Assembly: GCA_051881455.1 (NCBI GenBank)
Contig: JBJEPX010000004.1
Coordinates: 14,736 to 78,735 of the forward strand
Source of the DNA: Fimenecus sp051881455
GTDB lineage: Bacteria > Bacillota > Clostridia > Oscillospirales > Acutalibacteraceae
Length of the DNA: 64,000 nt
Direction: 5' to 3'
The position numbers and the translations under genes are program-made. Below are positions 16,509 through 26,233 of the stretch, piece by piece. The notes under the pieces are model-generated. The model did not search any database, had not been told where the DNA came from, and saw only the letters and a list, made by a program, of their open reading frames with translations. The stretch's first letter is position 1; each line of letters opens with the position of its first letter.

Positions 16509-18091
16509 TTTTTCAGTCCTTTATAAAAATAAACATTGTCCGTATCGCCGCAGAAATAAACTCCGCTTGTATTTTTTGCAACTGCAAAAACTGTGTTTTC
16601 GCAAAACAGCGGGAGTATTACGCCGTTCTTCAAAAGGAAGCTTTGGCAATACGATAATTTCTCACCGCTTGGAGATATTTTGAGTTCGTTGAATATTCGG
16701 GTGTATTCCTCAGATTCATACCTGAAAGCATTTCCGCTTTCCGCAAACAGAGAAAGGAAATCCACCGCATTATCCGAATCCACGGTAACGGGATAAACTG
16801 CCGTGTCGTATTCGCCTGATTTTATGAGTTTGACAAAATCCTCATTGCTAACTGCCTTAACCGCGCCGTTTAATTCAACGCCGATGTTTTTCTGCCAACA
16901 GCTGACAACAGCCTTTGCCGTAGCCTCATATTTTTCTGTGCAAAGCACCTCAACAGTAAGATTTTCGACGCCCAATTCCTTATAAGCCTCAATCATATTT
17001 TTTTGCGCCTCTTCAGCATTAAAGGCTATGCCCTCGACCGCTGTATCATTGCCAACAGGCTTGTAATAAGGGGGTACCACCGTTCTAAGCGGGGTTTTTG
17101 TTACCGCTGAAAGTTCAACAGCGGAAATAAGGCCCGTTCTTAAAGATACATTTTGCATTACAGAGTCCGACATATTGAATATAAGGGAGCAGGCAATATT
17201 TTGCATTTCCGTTTTCTGTGTGCCGCGCCCAAGTTCTTTTAACGCACTTTCCGAGGAGAAAAATCCAATATCGTATGTCCCCTTATCAACCTTTTTGGCA
17301 ATATCCGTTTCGTTGCTGTTAAGATAAATGGAAACCGAAGCGGGAAGTGCGGAAAAATCTCCGCTGTACTCAGTATTTTTCGCAATGCTTACCGATTTCC
17401 CATCATTTACCGAGGAAAGATAAAATGCTCCGTTGCTCACGGTATATTCCGCCGCCAGACCGTATCTTCCCGCGGTGAGTTCAAAGAATTCTTTATCGCA
17501 GGGGTATGAAACGGGCTGAGTAAGAGCATAAAGGAAATCTGCCGATGGGCGTTCCAAAGTAATTTTCAAGGTCAAGTCATCAATTACGCGCACGCCGAGA
17601 TTTTCTTCTCCCGTTTCTCCGTTGTGAACGGCCTGTGCATTTTTAATAACGCTTAAAAGCTCATAATCGGGAGAGGCCGTTTCAGGAAGAACCCCACGGG
17701 TTATGCCGAAAGCAAAATCCTCGGCTGTTATTCTGCCGTCAAGACTTGCGCCCTTTTCTTCAATATATTTTTTTGCCTTATTTGAAATGCAATATTTAAG
17801 GTTATCTTTTATAGTAAATGTATACGAAAGTCCGTCAGCCGACACCGAATAATCACTCACGGCACATTTAACCGCCTCGCCGTTTTCAGAGAGCTTAAAC
17901 AAACCGTCAAAAATATTCACGGCTACCATTTTTTCGCTCTGTGTTTTCGCTATCTGTGGGTCAAAATGAACAGGTAACTCATTAACGGCACAAGCAAAAG
18001 CCTTGTTTGTACCGTCGTCTTTTGAACAAGCGGAAAAACAGGTTAAAACAAGTATTAAAGCAACGGCAAAAGCCGTAATTTTCTTTATCAT
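16505..18091 (-). CDS. Peptide-type ABC transporter substrate-binding lipoprotein (SBP family 5)
   Basis: About 528 residues starting at the ATG at 18091 (AGGTGA ribosome site). The N-terminus is a lipoprotein signal ending in LTCFSAC, with the lipid-attached cysteine at about residue 21. The body has family 5 (OppA/DppA-like) features: LPVHFDPQIA, VNIFDGLF, DGLSYTFTIKDNLKYC, ITAEDFAFGITR and LKITLERPSADFLYALTQPVSYP. It would bind oligopeptides or similar ligands outside the membrane. No permease or ATPase gene accompanies it, so it either uses a transporter encoded elsewhere or acts as a sensor. Translationally coupled to vanZ. Confidence 0.85.
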   Translation of the reverse strand: MIKKITAFAVALILVLTCFSACSKDDGTNKAFACAVNELPVHFDPQIAKTQSEKMVAVNIFDGLFKLSENGEAVKCAVSDYSVSADGLSYTFTIKDNLKYCISNKAKKYIEEKGASLDGRITAEDFAFGITRGVLPETASPDYELLSVIKNAQAVHNGETGEENLGVRVIDDLTLKITLERPSADFLYALTQPVSYPCDKEFFELTAGRYGLAAEYTVSNGAFYLSSVNDGKSVSIAKNTEYSGDFSALPASVSIYLNSNETDIAKKVDKGTYDIGFFSSESALKELGRGTQKTEMQNIACSLIFNMSDSVMQNVSLRTGLISAVELSAVTKTPLRTVVPPYYKPVGNDTAVEGIAFNAEEAQKNMIEAYKELGVENLTVEVLCTEKYEATAKAVVSCWQKNIGVELNGAVKAVSNEDFVKLIKSGEYDTAVYPVTVDSDNAVDFLSLFAESGNAFRYESEEYTRIFNELKISPSGEKLSYCQSFLLKNGVILPLFCENTVFAVAKNTSGVYFCGDTDNVYFYKGLKK

Positions 18092-18228
18092 ATTACTCAC
18101 CTGTGTTACAGTATAACAAAAAAAATTGTTCCGCGCCATATTTTGATAAAAAATTTTATAAATTTCTCGCTTTTATTATATAAATTTGTTATAATAGGTA
18201 TTATATTTTTTACTATGAGGGGAAAACT

Positions 18229-19563
18229 ATGGAATTAACATTAATACTAACTATTGTTTCCGTTGTTATTTCCGCTGTTTCGCTTGCCGTGGCAGTTCTT
18301 GTTCTGAAATCGGTTAAGGACGGCAAAAATGACGGCGCCGTTACGGGAATGGAACAAAAGCTTGACTACATATCGAAAAATATCGGTGATGAATTTCAGC
18401 GTGTACGCACGGACAGCCGTGAGGGTAACCGTGAAATCCGCGAAGAAATGAAAAAAAGTCTTGAAGATATGTCACAGCGGATTGACAATATGAACAAGGG
18501 TAACTTTGAGCACCGCGAAAAGGTAAGCGAAATGCTCATAAATATGCGTGACAAAAACGCGGAGCAAAGCGAGCGGCAAAACAAGGTTTTGGAAAACTCA
18601 ATTTCAAAAATGCAGGAGTCAAACGAGAAAAAGCTTGAACAAATGCGTATGACCGTTGACGAAAAGCTTAACGAAACTTTAACAAAGCGTCTTGACGGTT
18701 CTTTCAAAACAGTTGCGGACCAGCTTGAAAACCTGAATAAATCCTTGGGCGAAATGCAAACGCTTTCAACAGGCGTTACGGAAAATGTTACCGCCCTCAA
18801 CCGCGTGCTTACAAATGTTAAGGCAAGAGGTACTTGGGCGGAGGTTCAGCTTGAAGGAATCCTTGACCAGACTATTCCAAATATGTATGAAAAGAATGTG
18901 GCAACCGTGCCCGGTTCAATAGAGAGGGTTGAATTTGCAATAAGAATACCCTCATCTGAAAAGGACGGCAAAGATATTTTACTGCCCGTTGACTCCAAAT
19001 TTCCCATGGAGGATTACATACGACTTTGCGACGCCGCCGACCGTGCCGACGCAGACGCGCTGAAATCCGCACGCAACGACCTTGAAAAAAAGGTGCTCAG
19101 CGAAGCAAAGATGATTTCAAAATACATTCACGTGCCCGACACAACGCCCTTTGCCATTATGTATCTTGCAACGGAGGGCTTGTATGCGGAAATAGCCTCA
19201 TCAAAAAGCGGCTTGCCCGAAAAAATACAAAGCGATTACAACATCATGATTGCAGGACCTTCAACTGTTACCGCGCTTCTTAACTCGCTTTCAATGGGCT
19301 TTAAAACCATTGCCATTAACGAAAAAGCCAACGAGGTTCGTGAAATTTTGGGTGCGGCAAAGGCACAGTATGAAAAATTCGGGACACTTCTCGCCAAAGC
19401 CCGTAAAAAGGTTGATGAAGCCGGCAAAACTCTTGACGAGGCAGAGCGTAAAAACTTATTTATCCAGCGTAAGCTTAAAAATATTGAAGCCATTGATGCT
19501 TCTCAGGCAGACAGCCTTTTATATGAGGGAAATTTTGACAATTTCTCCGAAGATAGTGAATAA
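18229..19563 (+). CDS. rmuC: RmuC family DNA recombination protein
   Basis: A 444-residue protein with an N-terminal membrane segment (about residues 3-27), a long coiled coil (about 40-190) and the RmuC nuclease-like core. Key segments are RGTWAEVQLEGILDQ, LPVDSKFPMEDY (the PVDSKFP motif) and MIAGPSTVTALLNSLSMGF. RmuC proteins limit inversions at short inverted repeats in E. coli and have a PD-(D/E)XK-like fold. It is monocistronic, with an A/T-rich upstream region that includes TATAAT at 18190 and a GAGGGGA ribosome site. Confidence 0.9.
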   Translation: MELTLILTIVSVVISAVSLAVAVLVLKSVKDGKNDGAVTGMEQKLDYISKNIGDEFQRVRTDSREGNREIREEMKKSLEDMSQRIDNMNKGNFEHREKVSEMLINMRDKNAEQSERQNKVLENSISKMQESNEKKLEQMRMTVDEKLNETLTKRLDGSFKTVADQLENLNKSLGEMQTLSTGVTENVTALNRVLTNVKARGTWAEVQLEGILDQTIPNMYEKNVATVPGSIERVEFAIRIPSSEKDGKDILLPVDSKFPMEDYIRLCDAADRADADALKSARNDLEKKVLSEAKMISKYIHVPDTTPFAIMYLATEGLYAEIASSKSGLPEKIQSDYNIMIAGPSTVTALLNSLSMGFKTIAINEKANEVREILGAAKAQYEKFGTLLAKARKKVDEAGKTLDEAERKNLFIQRKLKNIEAIDASQADSLLYEGNFDNFSEDSE

Positions 19564-19646
19564 CATTTCACAAAACTCTTGAAAGATTTGTAATTTTGCT
19601 TTATCATATAAACAATTACGAATATACATTATGAGGAGGAAAACAA

Positions 19647-22088
19647 ATGGCACTTAAACACGCTGACCTTATCGCACAGATGACGCTTGAAGAAAAAGCA
19701 AGTATGTGCGACGGTCTTGATTATTGGCACAGTCAGCCTATTGAGCGTTTGGGCATTAAATCAGTAAGTCTTAACGACGGCCCTCACGGAATACGCAAAA
19801 AGGGTGACCCGGATGCCGCAAAAAAAGGTGAAACAAGCCTTTTAAAGGGCGTTCCCGCAATCTGCTTCCCCACCGCATCGGCGACCGCATGCTCATGGGA
19901 CCCCGACCTTATTGAAAAGATGGGCGAGGCTCTCGGCGACGAATGCTTAAAAGAGCAGGTTTCCGTTCTTTTGGGACCGGGTACAAACATCAAGCGTTCT
20001 CCCCTTTGCGGCAGAAACTTTGAATATTTTTCAGAGGACCCCCTGCTTGCAGGCGAAATGGCGGCTTCCTTTATAAACGGCGTTCAGAGCAAAGGCATAG
20101 GAACTTCTCTTAAACACTATGCGGCAAACAATCAGGAAACACGCAGAATGACTGTTAACTCAGTTGTTGACGAAAGAGCGCTTCGCGAGATTTATCTTGC
20201 CCCCTTTGAAACAGCAGTTAAAAAGGCACAGCCCTGGACTGTTATGTGCTCATATAACAGACTTAACGGTACATATGCCGCTGAAAACAAATGGCTTCTT
20301 ACAGATGTTCTTCGCGGCGACTTCGGATACAAGGGACTTGTGGTAACTGACTGGGGCGCAGAAAATCAGCGCGTTCCCGGACTTCTTGCAGGTCAGGAGC
20401 TTGAAATGCCCACATCCAGCGGTGAGGGCGCAAGACTTATCGCAGAGGCTGTTAAGAACGGTACAGTTGATGAATCCGTGCTTGATGAAGCTGTTGACAA
20501 ACTCATTGATATGGTTAAAAAGGCTGAAAAAGTGCTTGGTGATTATACATATGACGCTGACGCACATCATCAGCTTGCAAGAGAGATTGCATCACAGTGT
20601 ATGGTGCTTATGAAGAACGACGGCGGTCTGCTTCCTCTTAAAAAGGACGCAAAAATCGCTGTTATCGGCGAAATGGCAATGAAGCCCCGCTATCAGGGCG
20701 CAGGCTCATCGCTTATCAACCCCATTAAACTCGATTCAGCCTATGATACAATGACACAGATGGGCATTAAGTTTGACTATGCTCAGGGCTACGCTACCTC
20801 CAAAAAAAGCAGAAAGAGCGATGATGAATACATTGCCGACGCAGTTGCAAAGGCGAAGAATACAGATGCTGCAGTTTTGTTCATCGGTCTTACGGACGAA
20901 TTCGAAACAGAAGGCAACGACCGCAAGCATCTGGGTATTCCTCCTCTTCACAACCGCCTTGTCAATGAGGTTCTTAAAGTTAACAAGAATGTTGTTGTTG
21001 TTCTTTCAGGCGGTGCTTCCATTGAAATGCCTTGGGCTGACGAAGTTCCCGCAATTCTCAATGCGTTCCTTACAGGTCAGGCATCGGGCAGTGCAGTATG
21101 CGATATTCTTTTCGGCGATGTTAACCCCAGCGGTAAGCTCTCCGAAACATATCCCGTAATGCTTTCCGATAATTCAAGTGTCAACTACTTCCCCGGCACT
21201 CCCGTATCGGTTGAATACAGAGAGAGCGTTTATGTGGGATACAGATATTACGACACGGCAGGAAAAGCTGTCCGTTTCCCATTCGGTCACGGACTTTCAT
21301 ACACAACCTTTGAATACAGCGACTTGAAATTAAGCGCTGACAAAATTCAGGATACAGATACTCTCAAAGTAACCTTTAAAATTAAGAATACGGGCGACCG
21401 TGACGGTGCAGAGGTTACACAGCTTTATGTAAGCGATGTTGAAAGCACGATTTTCAGACCCGTTAAGGAGCTCAAAGGCTTTAAAAAGGTGTTCTTGAAG
21501 GCCGGCGAGGAAAAGACCGTTGAAATTGAGCTTTCAAAGCGTGCCTTTGCTTACTACAATGTAAAGCTTCAGGATTGGCATGTTGAAAGCGGCGAATTCA
21601 AAATCCTTGTGGGAGCATCAAGCCGTGATATTAAGCTTGAAGCATCCGTTCAGGTTGAATCCACCGTTGAAGCCGAAATCCCCGATTACAGGGAGAGCGC
21701 TCCCTCATACTACGGCGCTGACATTATGCATGTGGGCGACGGCGAGTTTACGGCTGTTCTCGGTCATGAAATTCCGCCTTCACAGAGAGATAAGTCACAG
21801 CCCCTTACAGTACTCAACACCCTTGAAGACGCCGCTGACGGCAAATGGGGCGGCAGACTTAACAGAATGCTCAAAAAGTTCCTCGGCACGGAAACAATGG
21901 CAGGTGCCGTTGCTTTGCAGACTCCCATTAAGAACTTTATTTCAATGAGTTTCGGCCTTTTCAGCCCGAAAATGGCGGAGGGACTTCTCATTATTCTCAA
22001 TGAGGACAAAATGTGCAAGGGCTTGGGCATAATATTTAAAGGCGTTCCCAATCTTATCAAGAACATCGGCAAGCTTAAATCAATTTAA
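19647..22088 (+). CDS. Glycoside hydrolase family 3 beta-glycosidase
   Basis: An 813-residue GH3 enzyme with the (beta/alpha)8 domain, the alpha/beta sandwich and a fibronectin III-like domain (about residues 580-670). The catalytic nucleophile lies in GLVVTDWGA (D235); KHYAANNQE and RNFEYFSEDP are typical substrate-site segments. No signal peptide is present, so it is cytoplasmic and would hydrolyse imported beta-glucosides or related oligosaccharides. After the FnIII-like domain there is an unusual tail of about 130 residues with an amphipathic or hydrophobic end (MAEGLLIILN, then LGIIFKGVPNLIKNIGK). Good ribosome site GAGGAGG; ends at a strong terminator. Confidence 0.9.
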   Translation: MALKHADLIAQMTLEEKASMCDGLDYWHSQPIERLGIKSVSLNDGPHGIRKKGDPDAAKKGETSLLKGVPAICFPTASATACSWDPDLIEKMGEALGDECLKEQVSVLLGPGTNIKRSPLCGRNFEYFSEDPLLAGEMAASFINGVQSKGIGTSLKHYAANNQETRRMTVNSVVDERALREIYLAPFETAVKKAQPWTVMCSYNRLNGTYAAENKWLLTDVLRGDFGYKGLVVTDWGAENQRVPGLLAGQELEMPTSSGEGARLIAEAVKNGTVDESVLDEAVDKLIDMVKKAEKVLGDYTYDADAHHQLAREIASQCMVLMKNDGGLLPLKKDAKIAVIGEMAMKPRYQGAGSSLINPIKLDSAYDTMTQMGIKFDYAQGYATSKKSRKSDDEYIADAVAKAKNTDAAVLFIGLTDEFETEGNDRKHLGIPPLHNRLVNEVLKVNKNVVVVLSGGASIEMPWADEVPAILNAFLTGQASGSAVCDILFGDVNPSGKLSETYPVMLSDNSSVNYFPGTPVSVEYRESVYVGYRYYDTAGKAVRFPFGHGLSYTTFEYSDLKLSADKIQDTDTLKVTFKIKNTGDRDGAEVTQLYVSDVESTIFRPVKELKGFKKVFLKAGEEKTVEIELSKRAFAYYNVKLQDWHVESGEFKILVGASSRDIKLEASVQVESTVEAEIPDYRESAPSYYGADIMHVGDGEFTAVLGHEIPPSQRDKSQPLTVLNTLEDAADGKWGGRLNRMLKKFLGTETMAGAVALQTPIKNFISMSFGLFSPKMAEGLLIILNEDKMCKGLGIIFKGVPNLIKNIGKLKSI

Positions 22089-22116
22089 CGGCAGATGTTT
22101 TAAAAGCATAATTTTA

Positions 22117-22148
22117 TCCCCCTCGCAAATTGCGAGGGGGATATTTTT
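22117..22148 (+). terminator. Rho-independent terminator of the GH3 gene
   Basis: TCCCCCTCGCA (22117-22127) and TGCGAGGGGGA (22131-22141) pair perfectly around AAT, followed by TATTTTT. Confidence 0.9.
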
Positions 22149-22170
22149 CTGGCATAGCCGCCGTAGATGT

Positions 22171-22216
22171 CTTGTCTCCCCTGAAAGGGGAGATGTCACG
22201 AAGTGACAGAGGGGTT
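22171..22216 (+). repeat. 46-bp palindromic repeat, solitary copy
   Basis: The unit reads CTTGTCTCCCCTGAAAGGGG followed by AGATGTCACGAAGTGACAGA and GGGGTT. It contains two hairpins, CTCCCCT-GAA-AGGGGAG and GTCAC-GAA-GTGAC. Two near-identical tandem copies occur at 59503-59593 beside the DUF559 gene. Confidence 0.85.
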
Positions 22217-22390
22217 ATTTTACGGGCGATTCGTGAATCACCCATACTTTTCCTCCCTCTGACGAGGGAGGTGGATTTTGCGTAGCAAAAGACGGAGGGA
22301 GAGATAATATTTGCAAAAAACAAATAGTTTGTCTCTCCCCCAGTCGTGGCGGTGCCACGCCGGCCCCCTCGTCAGAGGGGGCAATAACAG
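22217..22390. repeat. Cluster of further palindromic repeats between the GH3 and ABC genes
   Basis: No gene is seen here. The stretch holds GGGCGATTC-GT-GAATCACCC (22224-22243; a relative lies at 62839-62858), a CCTCCCTCTGACGAGGGAGG unit with a following dyad (about 22251-22303), and a CCCCC/GGGGG pair around GTGGCGGTGCCAC (about 22335-22382). They look like several short repeat families nested together. Confidence 0.65.
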
Positions 22391-22418
22391 TTTTTCACAA
22401 TTGGTTTCTATGTGACTA

Positions 22419-24866
22419 TTACTGCAAAACGCCCACATGTGCCTGCGGCAGGTAATACGCCATCATTATACCGTTCTCATAAATTACATAGACAAATCTT
22501 CCGTTGTCTTGGTAATAAGAGTAGAAAGGCACGCAGCTATTGAGCACCTGCTGTGATTTTGCCAAATCAAGCTTTTTGAGAGGATGCTCCGCCTCGTTAT
22601 ACACCTTCAAAAGCATATCGTATGACGAGCAATCGTCATTTATAAACATACCTGTTTGGGAAAGAGAACCCAAAGCAATACTTCCGTCACAACTGAAGAT
22701 TTTTGTTCTAACAACATACATACGGTTTTCCCAATCGCCGTATCCGCGATAATTGTTTTGGTTCTTCTCCGCAAAGCTATACACGGCCCCAGAAGTTGAA
22801 ATGGGACTGTCGGTATAAAGGATTTCCTTGATTTCGCCATCGAAAGCCGGCTCCGGCTCATATCCGTTTTCGTTAAGATATTTGAGAGTTTCGGTCATCT
22901 GCGGATAAACGGGAATATCTATCTGCACCGTTGAACCGTATATATCCGGCTCTTGCTCTACCGAACCATCATAATAATAGTAGTCGTCATTCCGGATTTT
23001 ATCGGAAGTTAACATAGGATAACCGTTTACATATCTTGTAAGCACTCCCAAGGGGCGGCTACCGTTTTTAAAGAGCTCTTCATATGTCATTTTTGACAAA
23101 TCGTTATAAAGGCACTTATAAAACTCTTTATCCGCCGCTATTTCCTCACCGGGGAACTCGCCGGCCTGTGCTGCCAGCAAAACAGAGCTGTCAACATAAT
23201 GCCATCCTGATGTTGTAAGCTTTCCTTCATAACCTCTGTACATCGGTCCCTCGGCGTAATCGTACATACCGTTTTCCGTCGTGTCAACAGCAACAGGCTC
23301 TTTGAGGAGCATTGTTTCCAGAACCTTGTCAAAATATGATGAGTTGTAAATCGTTTTTTGATATTCGGCAAAAACTTCATCGGTATAAATCGGGAACATT
23401 CTTACCTTCTTGCTTCCGTCCTTATACTCAAAAATAATGTGGACAACGTCTATGATATCCGATTTTCCGCTGTCTTTTTTAAGCTTCTCAAAAATTTCTA
23501 TTGCCGTATCAATATCCTTTTTGTCACTGCCTTCAACCAAGCTTTCATAATCATAGTTAGAGGCATTATACCAAAGCGCAGGATGACCTGTAACATCTAT
23601 TGAAACGTTCTTAATTTCTTCCGCTTTCGGTGCTTTATTATAAAGGCCGAAAACCTGAGTGTTTACTGCCGTTAAGGTTATAATTGTCAAAACAGCAAGA
23701 ACAGCATAAGTGGTCAGTGATTTTAATGTCTGTTTGAAATTGCGGGTGAGTATAAGCTGGATAATAAAATGAACTACCAGCGTTGCACCTATAAGTATGG
23801 CAATTTCCTGTACAAAGCCAAATTCATCACAAATGATGGAATATACGCCGTATGTTGTAACAAGGAATACAAAAATTGCAAATACAACTCTTGAAAATGC
23901 GAATTTACCAAAGGACTTTGCATTTTCCGCTTTACGCTTTTTCATTAAGTATGCGCCCAAAGCGATAAGCAATACGGAAATTCCCAGCCAAATGAGTACG
24001 GGAAGAATAAAGCCCATATCCACTTTAAGATTTTCGGGTATTTTGAAATCCTTACCTGTGCTTTCAAGCAAAGATGCCAAATCCCTTGGGCTCGATACAT
24101 CGTCATAAAAGTAATAGTCGGTTCTCTGCAATTTGTCGCCGCCCAGGTTAGCGCCGAAAGTCCAGGGAGAAAAGAGTTTTTGCCACTGATTGTTTTTGAT
24201 ACCGTTTGCATGGGGAACATATCCTTTGAGGAACAATTCGCAGAAAACATTCACGATATCGACTATGAGTACGCCTATTGCCGAAAAAGCAATGCTTCCT
24301 GCGCCCGCTTCAAAAACATTTCCCGAAACAGTTGACATCATAGTACCTATTGCCAAGCCTGAAAGGCCGCTGACAAAAAGCAGGGATACAAGGTAAAGAT
24401 AAACCTGTGTTAAATGTGTGGAAATTCCGAAATAACCTATGTTGATAAAATATGTTATTGAAAGAGGAATTAAAACAGCAAGGAAGAGCATGAGCGAGCC
24501 TGCCGCAATTCTGTTGAAATAGAGGGACATTCTTGAAATGCCCATGCTGAAAAACACATTTGTCTGATTTTTGCGCATCATAAATGAGAACATACGGATA
24601 GCTGTTATCATTCCGCACAGTACCATTCCGATAGGCAAAAATGTGAAATCTAAAACATAGCTTGCTTCTCGGGTTAAGAAAAGCGAAATCTCATTATGCA
24701 CCTTGCTCATGACAAACTGTTCGGAGGTAACATATTTGATGACAGGATATGTTAAGATAAAGAAAAGTACAATCAGCGCAATCGCAGGATAAATCCAGCC
24801 AGTCCCTAAGCTTCTTAAAAAGTCCTTTGTGCGGACATTATTTTTCAAAGATTTTTGTGATGTCAT
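22419..24866 (-). CDS. ABC transporter permease (large, ABC-2-like)
   Basis: About 815 residues with a first TM near residue 25, a group of six to seven helices in the first 320 residues, two to three more around 330-410, and a large extracytoplasmic C-terminal domain of about 400 residues with a hydrophilic, tyrosine-rich sequence. The ATG at 24866 follows GGAGGAG by 8 nt, and the gene overlaps the end of the ATPase gene. In GntR (YtrA)-ABC operons of Firmicutes such permeases belong to exporters linked to cell-envelope stress or antibiotic response; the substrate is unknown. Last gene of the operon. Confidence 0.78.
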   Translation of the reverse strand: MTSQKSLKNNVRTKDFLRSLGTGWIYPAIALIVLFFILTYPVIKYVTSEQFVMSKVHNEISLFLTREASYVLDFTFLPIGMVLCGMITAIRMFSFMMRKNQTNVFFSMGISRMSLYFNRIAAGSLMLFLAVLIPLSITYFINIGYFGISTHLTQVYLYLVSLLFVSGLSGLAIGTMMSTVSGNVFEAGAGSIAFSAIGVLIVDIVNVFCELFLKGYVPHANGIKNNQWQKLFSPWTFGANLGGDKLQRTDYYFYDDVSSPRDLASLLESTGKDFKIPENLKVDMGFILPVLIWLGISVLLIALGAYLMKKRKAENAKSFGKFAFSRVVFAIFVFLVTTYGVYSIICDEFGFVQEIAILIGATLVVHFIIQLILTRNFKQTLKSLTTYAVLAVLTIITLTAVNTQVFGLYNKAPKAEEIKNVSIDVTGHPALWYNASNYDYESLVEGSDKKDIDTAIEIFEKLKKDSGKSDIIDVVHIIFEYKDGSKKVRMFPIYTDEVFAEYQKTIYNSSYFDKVLETMLLKEPVAVDTTENGMYDYAEGPMYRGYEGKLTTSGWHYVDSSVLLAAQAGEFPGEEIAADKEFYKCLYNDLSKMTYEELFKNGSRPLGVLTRYVNGYPMLTSDKIRNDDYYYYDGSVEQEPDIYGSTVQIDIPVYPQMTETLKYLNENGYEPEPAFDGEIKEILYTDSPISTSGAVYSFAEKNQNNYRGYGDWENRMYVVRTKIFSCDGSIALGSLSQTGMFINDDCSSYDMLLKVYNEAEHPLKKLDLAKSQQVLNSCVPFYSYYQDNGRFVYVIYENGIMMAYYLPQAHVGVLQ

Positions 24867-25740
24867 ACTTTTTCTCCTCCATTTCATTTAAGAATACCTC
24901 TTCCATTGTAAGCTTATATTCATCAATAGCCATGGGAAGAAGTGCGTTGAGCTTTTCCTTTTGCTCCCGGGATTTCTTATCAAATATAACCGTTGCGATT
25001 TTGCCGTCGATTTCAAGGGATTTATACTGAATATCTTTAAAATCCTCCTCGGTAATATCACGGTTAAATATAAGCCTGAATTTGCTGTAATTGCTTGAAA
25101 TATCATAAACGGAGCAGTCCATTGTAAGGTGTTTGCCGTTTATGAGCCCCACATTGTCGCACAAATCGGAAAGCTCGGGCAGGTTGTGGGAAGAAATTAT
25201 CAGGGAACATTCACTTTCCGCCACATACTCAACAAAAAGCTTTTTTGTGGTTTCCTTTTTCTGGGGATCAAGTCCGTCAAAGGTCTCGTCAAGAAGCATA
25301 AAACGGGGACGGGAAGCAAGGGCCAAAATTATCTCGGCTTGCCTTTGCATACCCTTTGAAAAGCCTCTTATTTTCTTTTTGGGGTCAAGCCCAAAAACTT
25401 CAATCAGATTATCAAGAGTTTTAAAGCTGAAATTGGGATAATAGTCCGCATAAAATTTCGCCATACTCTTAATTGACGAATTCATGGGGAAATACAAATC
25501 GTCGGGAATGTAAAACATACTTTTTCTTATAACGGGATTATCAAAGGTATTTTGATTATCCATTGTAACACAGCCGCCCTCGGGCTTATAAATGCCCGCC
25601 GCTGTTTTCAAAAGCGTTGTTTTACCGGCACCGTTGTATCCGATAAGCCCGTAGATTGATGAAGGCTCCACCTTAAAGGAAATGTCCTCTACGGCGGTGA
25701 AACTGCCGAATTTTTTTGTAACATTTTTAAACTCAATCAT
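24838..25740 (-). CDS. ABC transporter ATP-binding protein
   Basis: A 300-residue nucleotide-binding protein with Walker A GYNGAGKTT (residues 34-42), a signature-like GFSKGMQRQ, Walker B RFMLLDETFDGLDP and the switch histidine in IISSHNLPELSD. I chose the ATG at 25740 (AAGGAG 9 nt upstream) over ones further upstream. Middle gene of the GntR-ATPase-permease operon; it overlaps the regulator by 8 bp and the permease by about 29 bp. It powers the adjacent permease at the inner face of the membrane. Confidence 0.92.
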   Translation of the reverse strand: MIEFKNVTKKFGSFTAVEDISFKVEPSSIYGLIGYNGAGKTTLLKTAAGIYKPEGGCVTMDNQNTFDNPVIRKSMFYIPDDLYFPMNSSIKSMAKFYADYYPNFSFKTLDNLIEVFGLDPKKKIRGFSKGMQRQAEIILALASRPRFMLLDETFDGLDPQKKETTKKLFVEYVAESECSLIISSHNLPELSDLCDNVGLINGKHLTMDCSVYDISSNYSKFRLIFNRDITEEDFKDIQYKSLEIDGKIATVIFDKKSREQKEKLNALLPMAIDEYKLTMEEVFLNEMEEKKYDITKIFEK

Positions 25741-26113
25741 TGCTTTCATCTCCTTTGAAAAGTTCATTGATGATTGTCAAGAGCTGTTCCCGGTCGGCTC
25801 CCATAGTCTTTGCGTTAATCGCCGCCGTTTTAACATCATTTAACGCCTGTTGAAGATACATACTGTTTTTCTGCGCTTCCGCATTTATGAAAATGCCCTT
25901 ACCCGCAACCGAATAAGTTATGCCCTGCGCCTCCAACTCCGAAAACGCCCGTTTTACGGTGTTGATATTAAGACCGAGCTGTGCAGACATCTGCCTGAGT
26001 GACGGAAGCTGTTCATCAGCTTTTAAAACTCCCCTGCTTATATCAAGAACAATCTGTTCTTTTATCTGCTCATAAATTGGTGTTCGGCTATGGTAATCAA
26101 TAAATATATTCAA
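25733..26113 (-). CDS. GntR family regulator, YtrA subfamily
   Basis: About 126 residues: a winged helix (TPIYEQIKEQIVLDI, LPSLRQMSAQLGLNINTVKRAF, GKGIFI) with only a short helical tail, typical of the YtrA group, which regulates ABC transporter operons. The start is uncertain. GTG (26122) and ATG (26119) are crowded by the perfect ribosome site AGGAGGTGAT, whereas TTG at 26113 sits 8 nt after it, so TTG is favoured. It is autoregulated in all likelihood through the 10-bp inverted repeat that overlaps the -10 region. Confidence 0.88.
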   Translation of the reverse strand: MNIFIDYHSRTPIYEQIKEQIVLDISRGVLKADEQLPSLRQMSAQLGLNINTVKRAFSELEAQGITYSVAGKGIFINAEAQKNSMYLQQALNDVKTAAINAKTMGADREQLLTIINELFKGDESND

Positions 26114-26142
26114 CGGCATCACCTCCTGCTTACTGTGCTATT

Positions 26143-26197
26143 TGTAATATCACAGTTGTTACACCTTGATATTACATCAGCATTTTCGTTTTGTCAA
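26143..26197 (-). promoter_or_regulatory. Promoter and operator of the GntR-ABC operon
   Basis: On the minus strand TTGACA (26197-26192), 17 nt, TAATAT (26174-26169). A perfect inverted repeat TGTAATATCA (26143-26152) and TGATATTACA (26167-26176) with 14 nt between overlaps the -10 box, the usual place for a GntR operator. Confidence 0.75.
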
Positions 26198-26233
26198 CAC
26201 AATTTTCTTCTTTTTAACATATTTTAAACAAAT

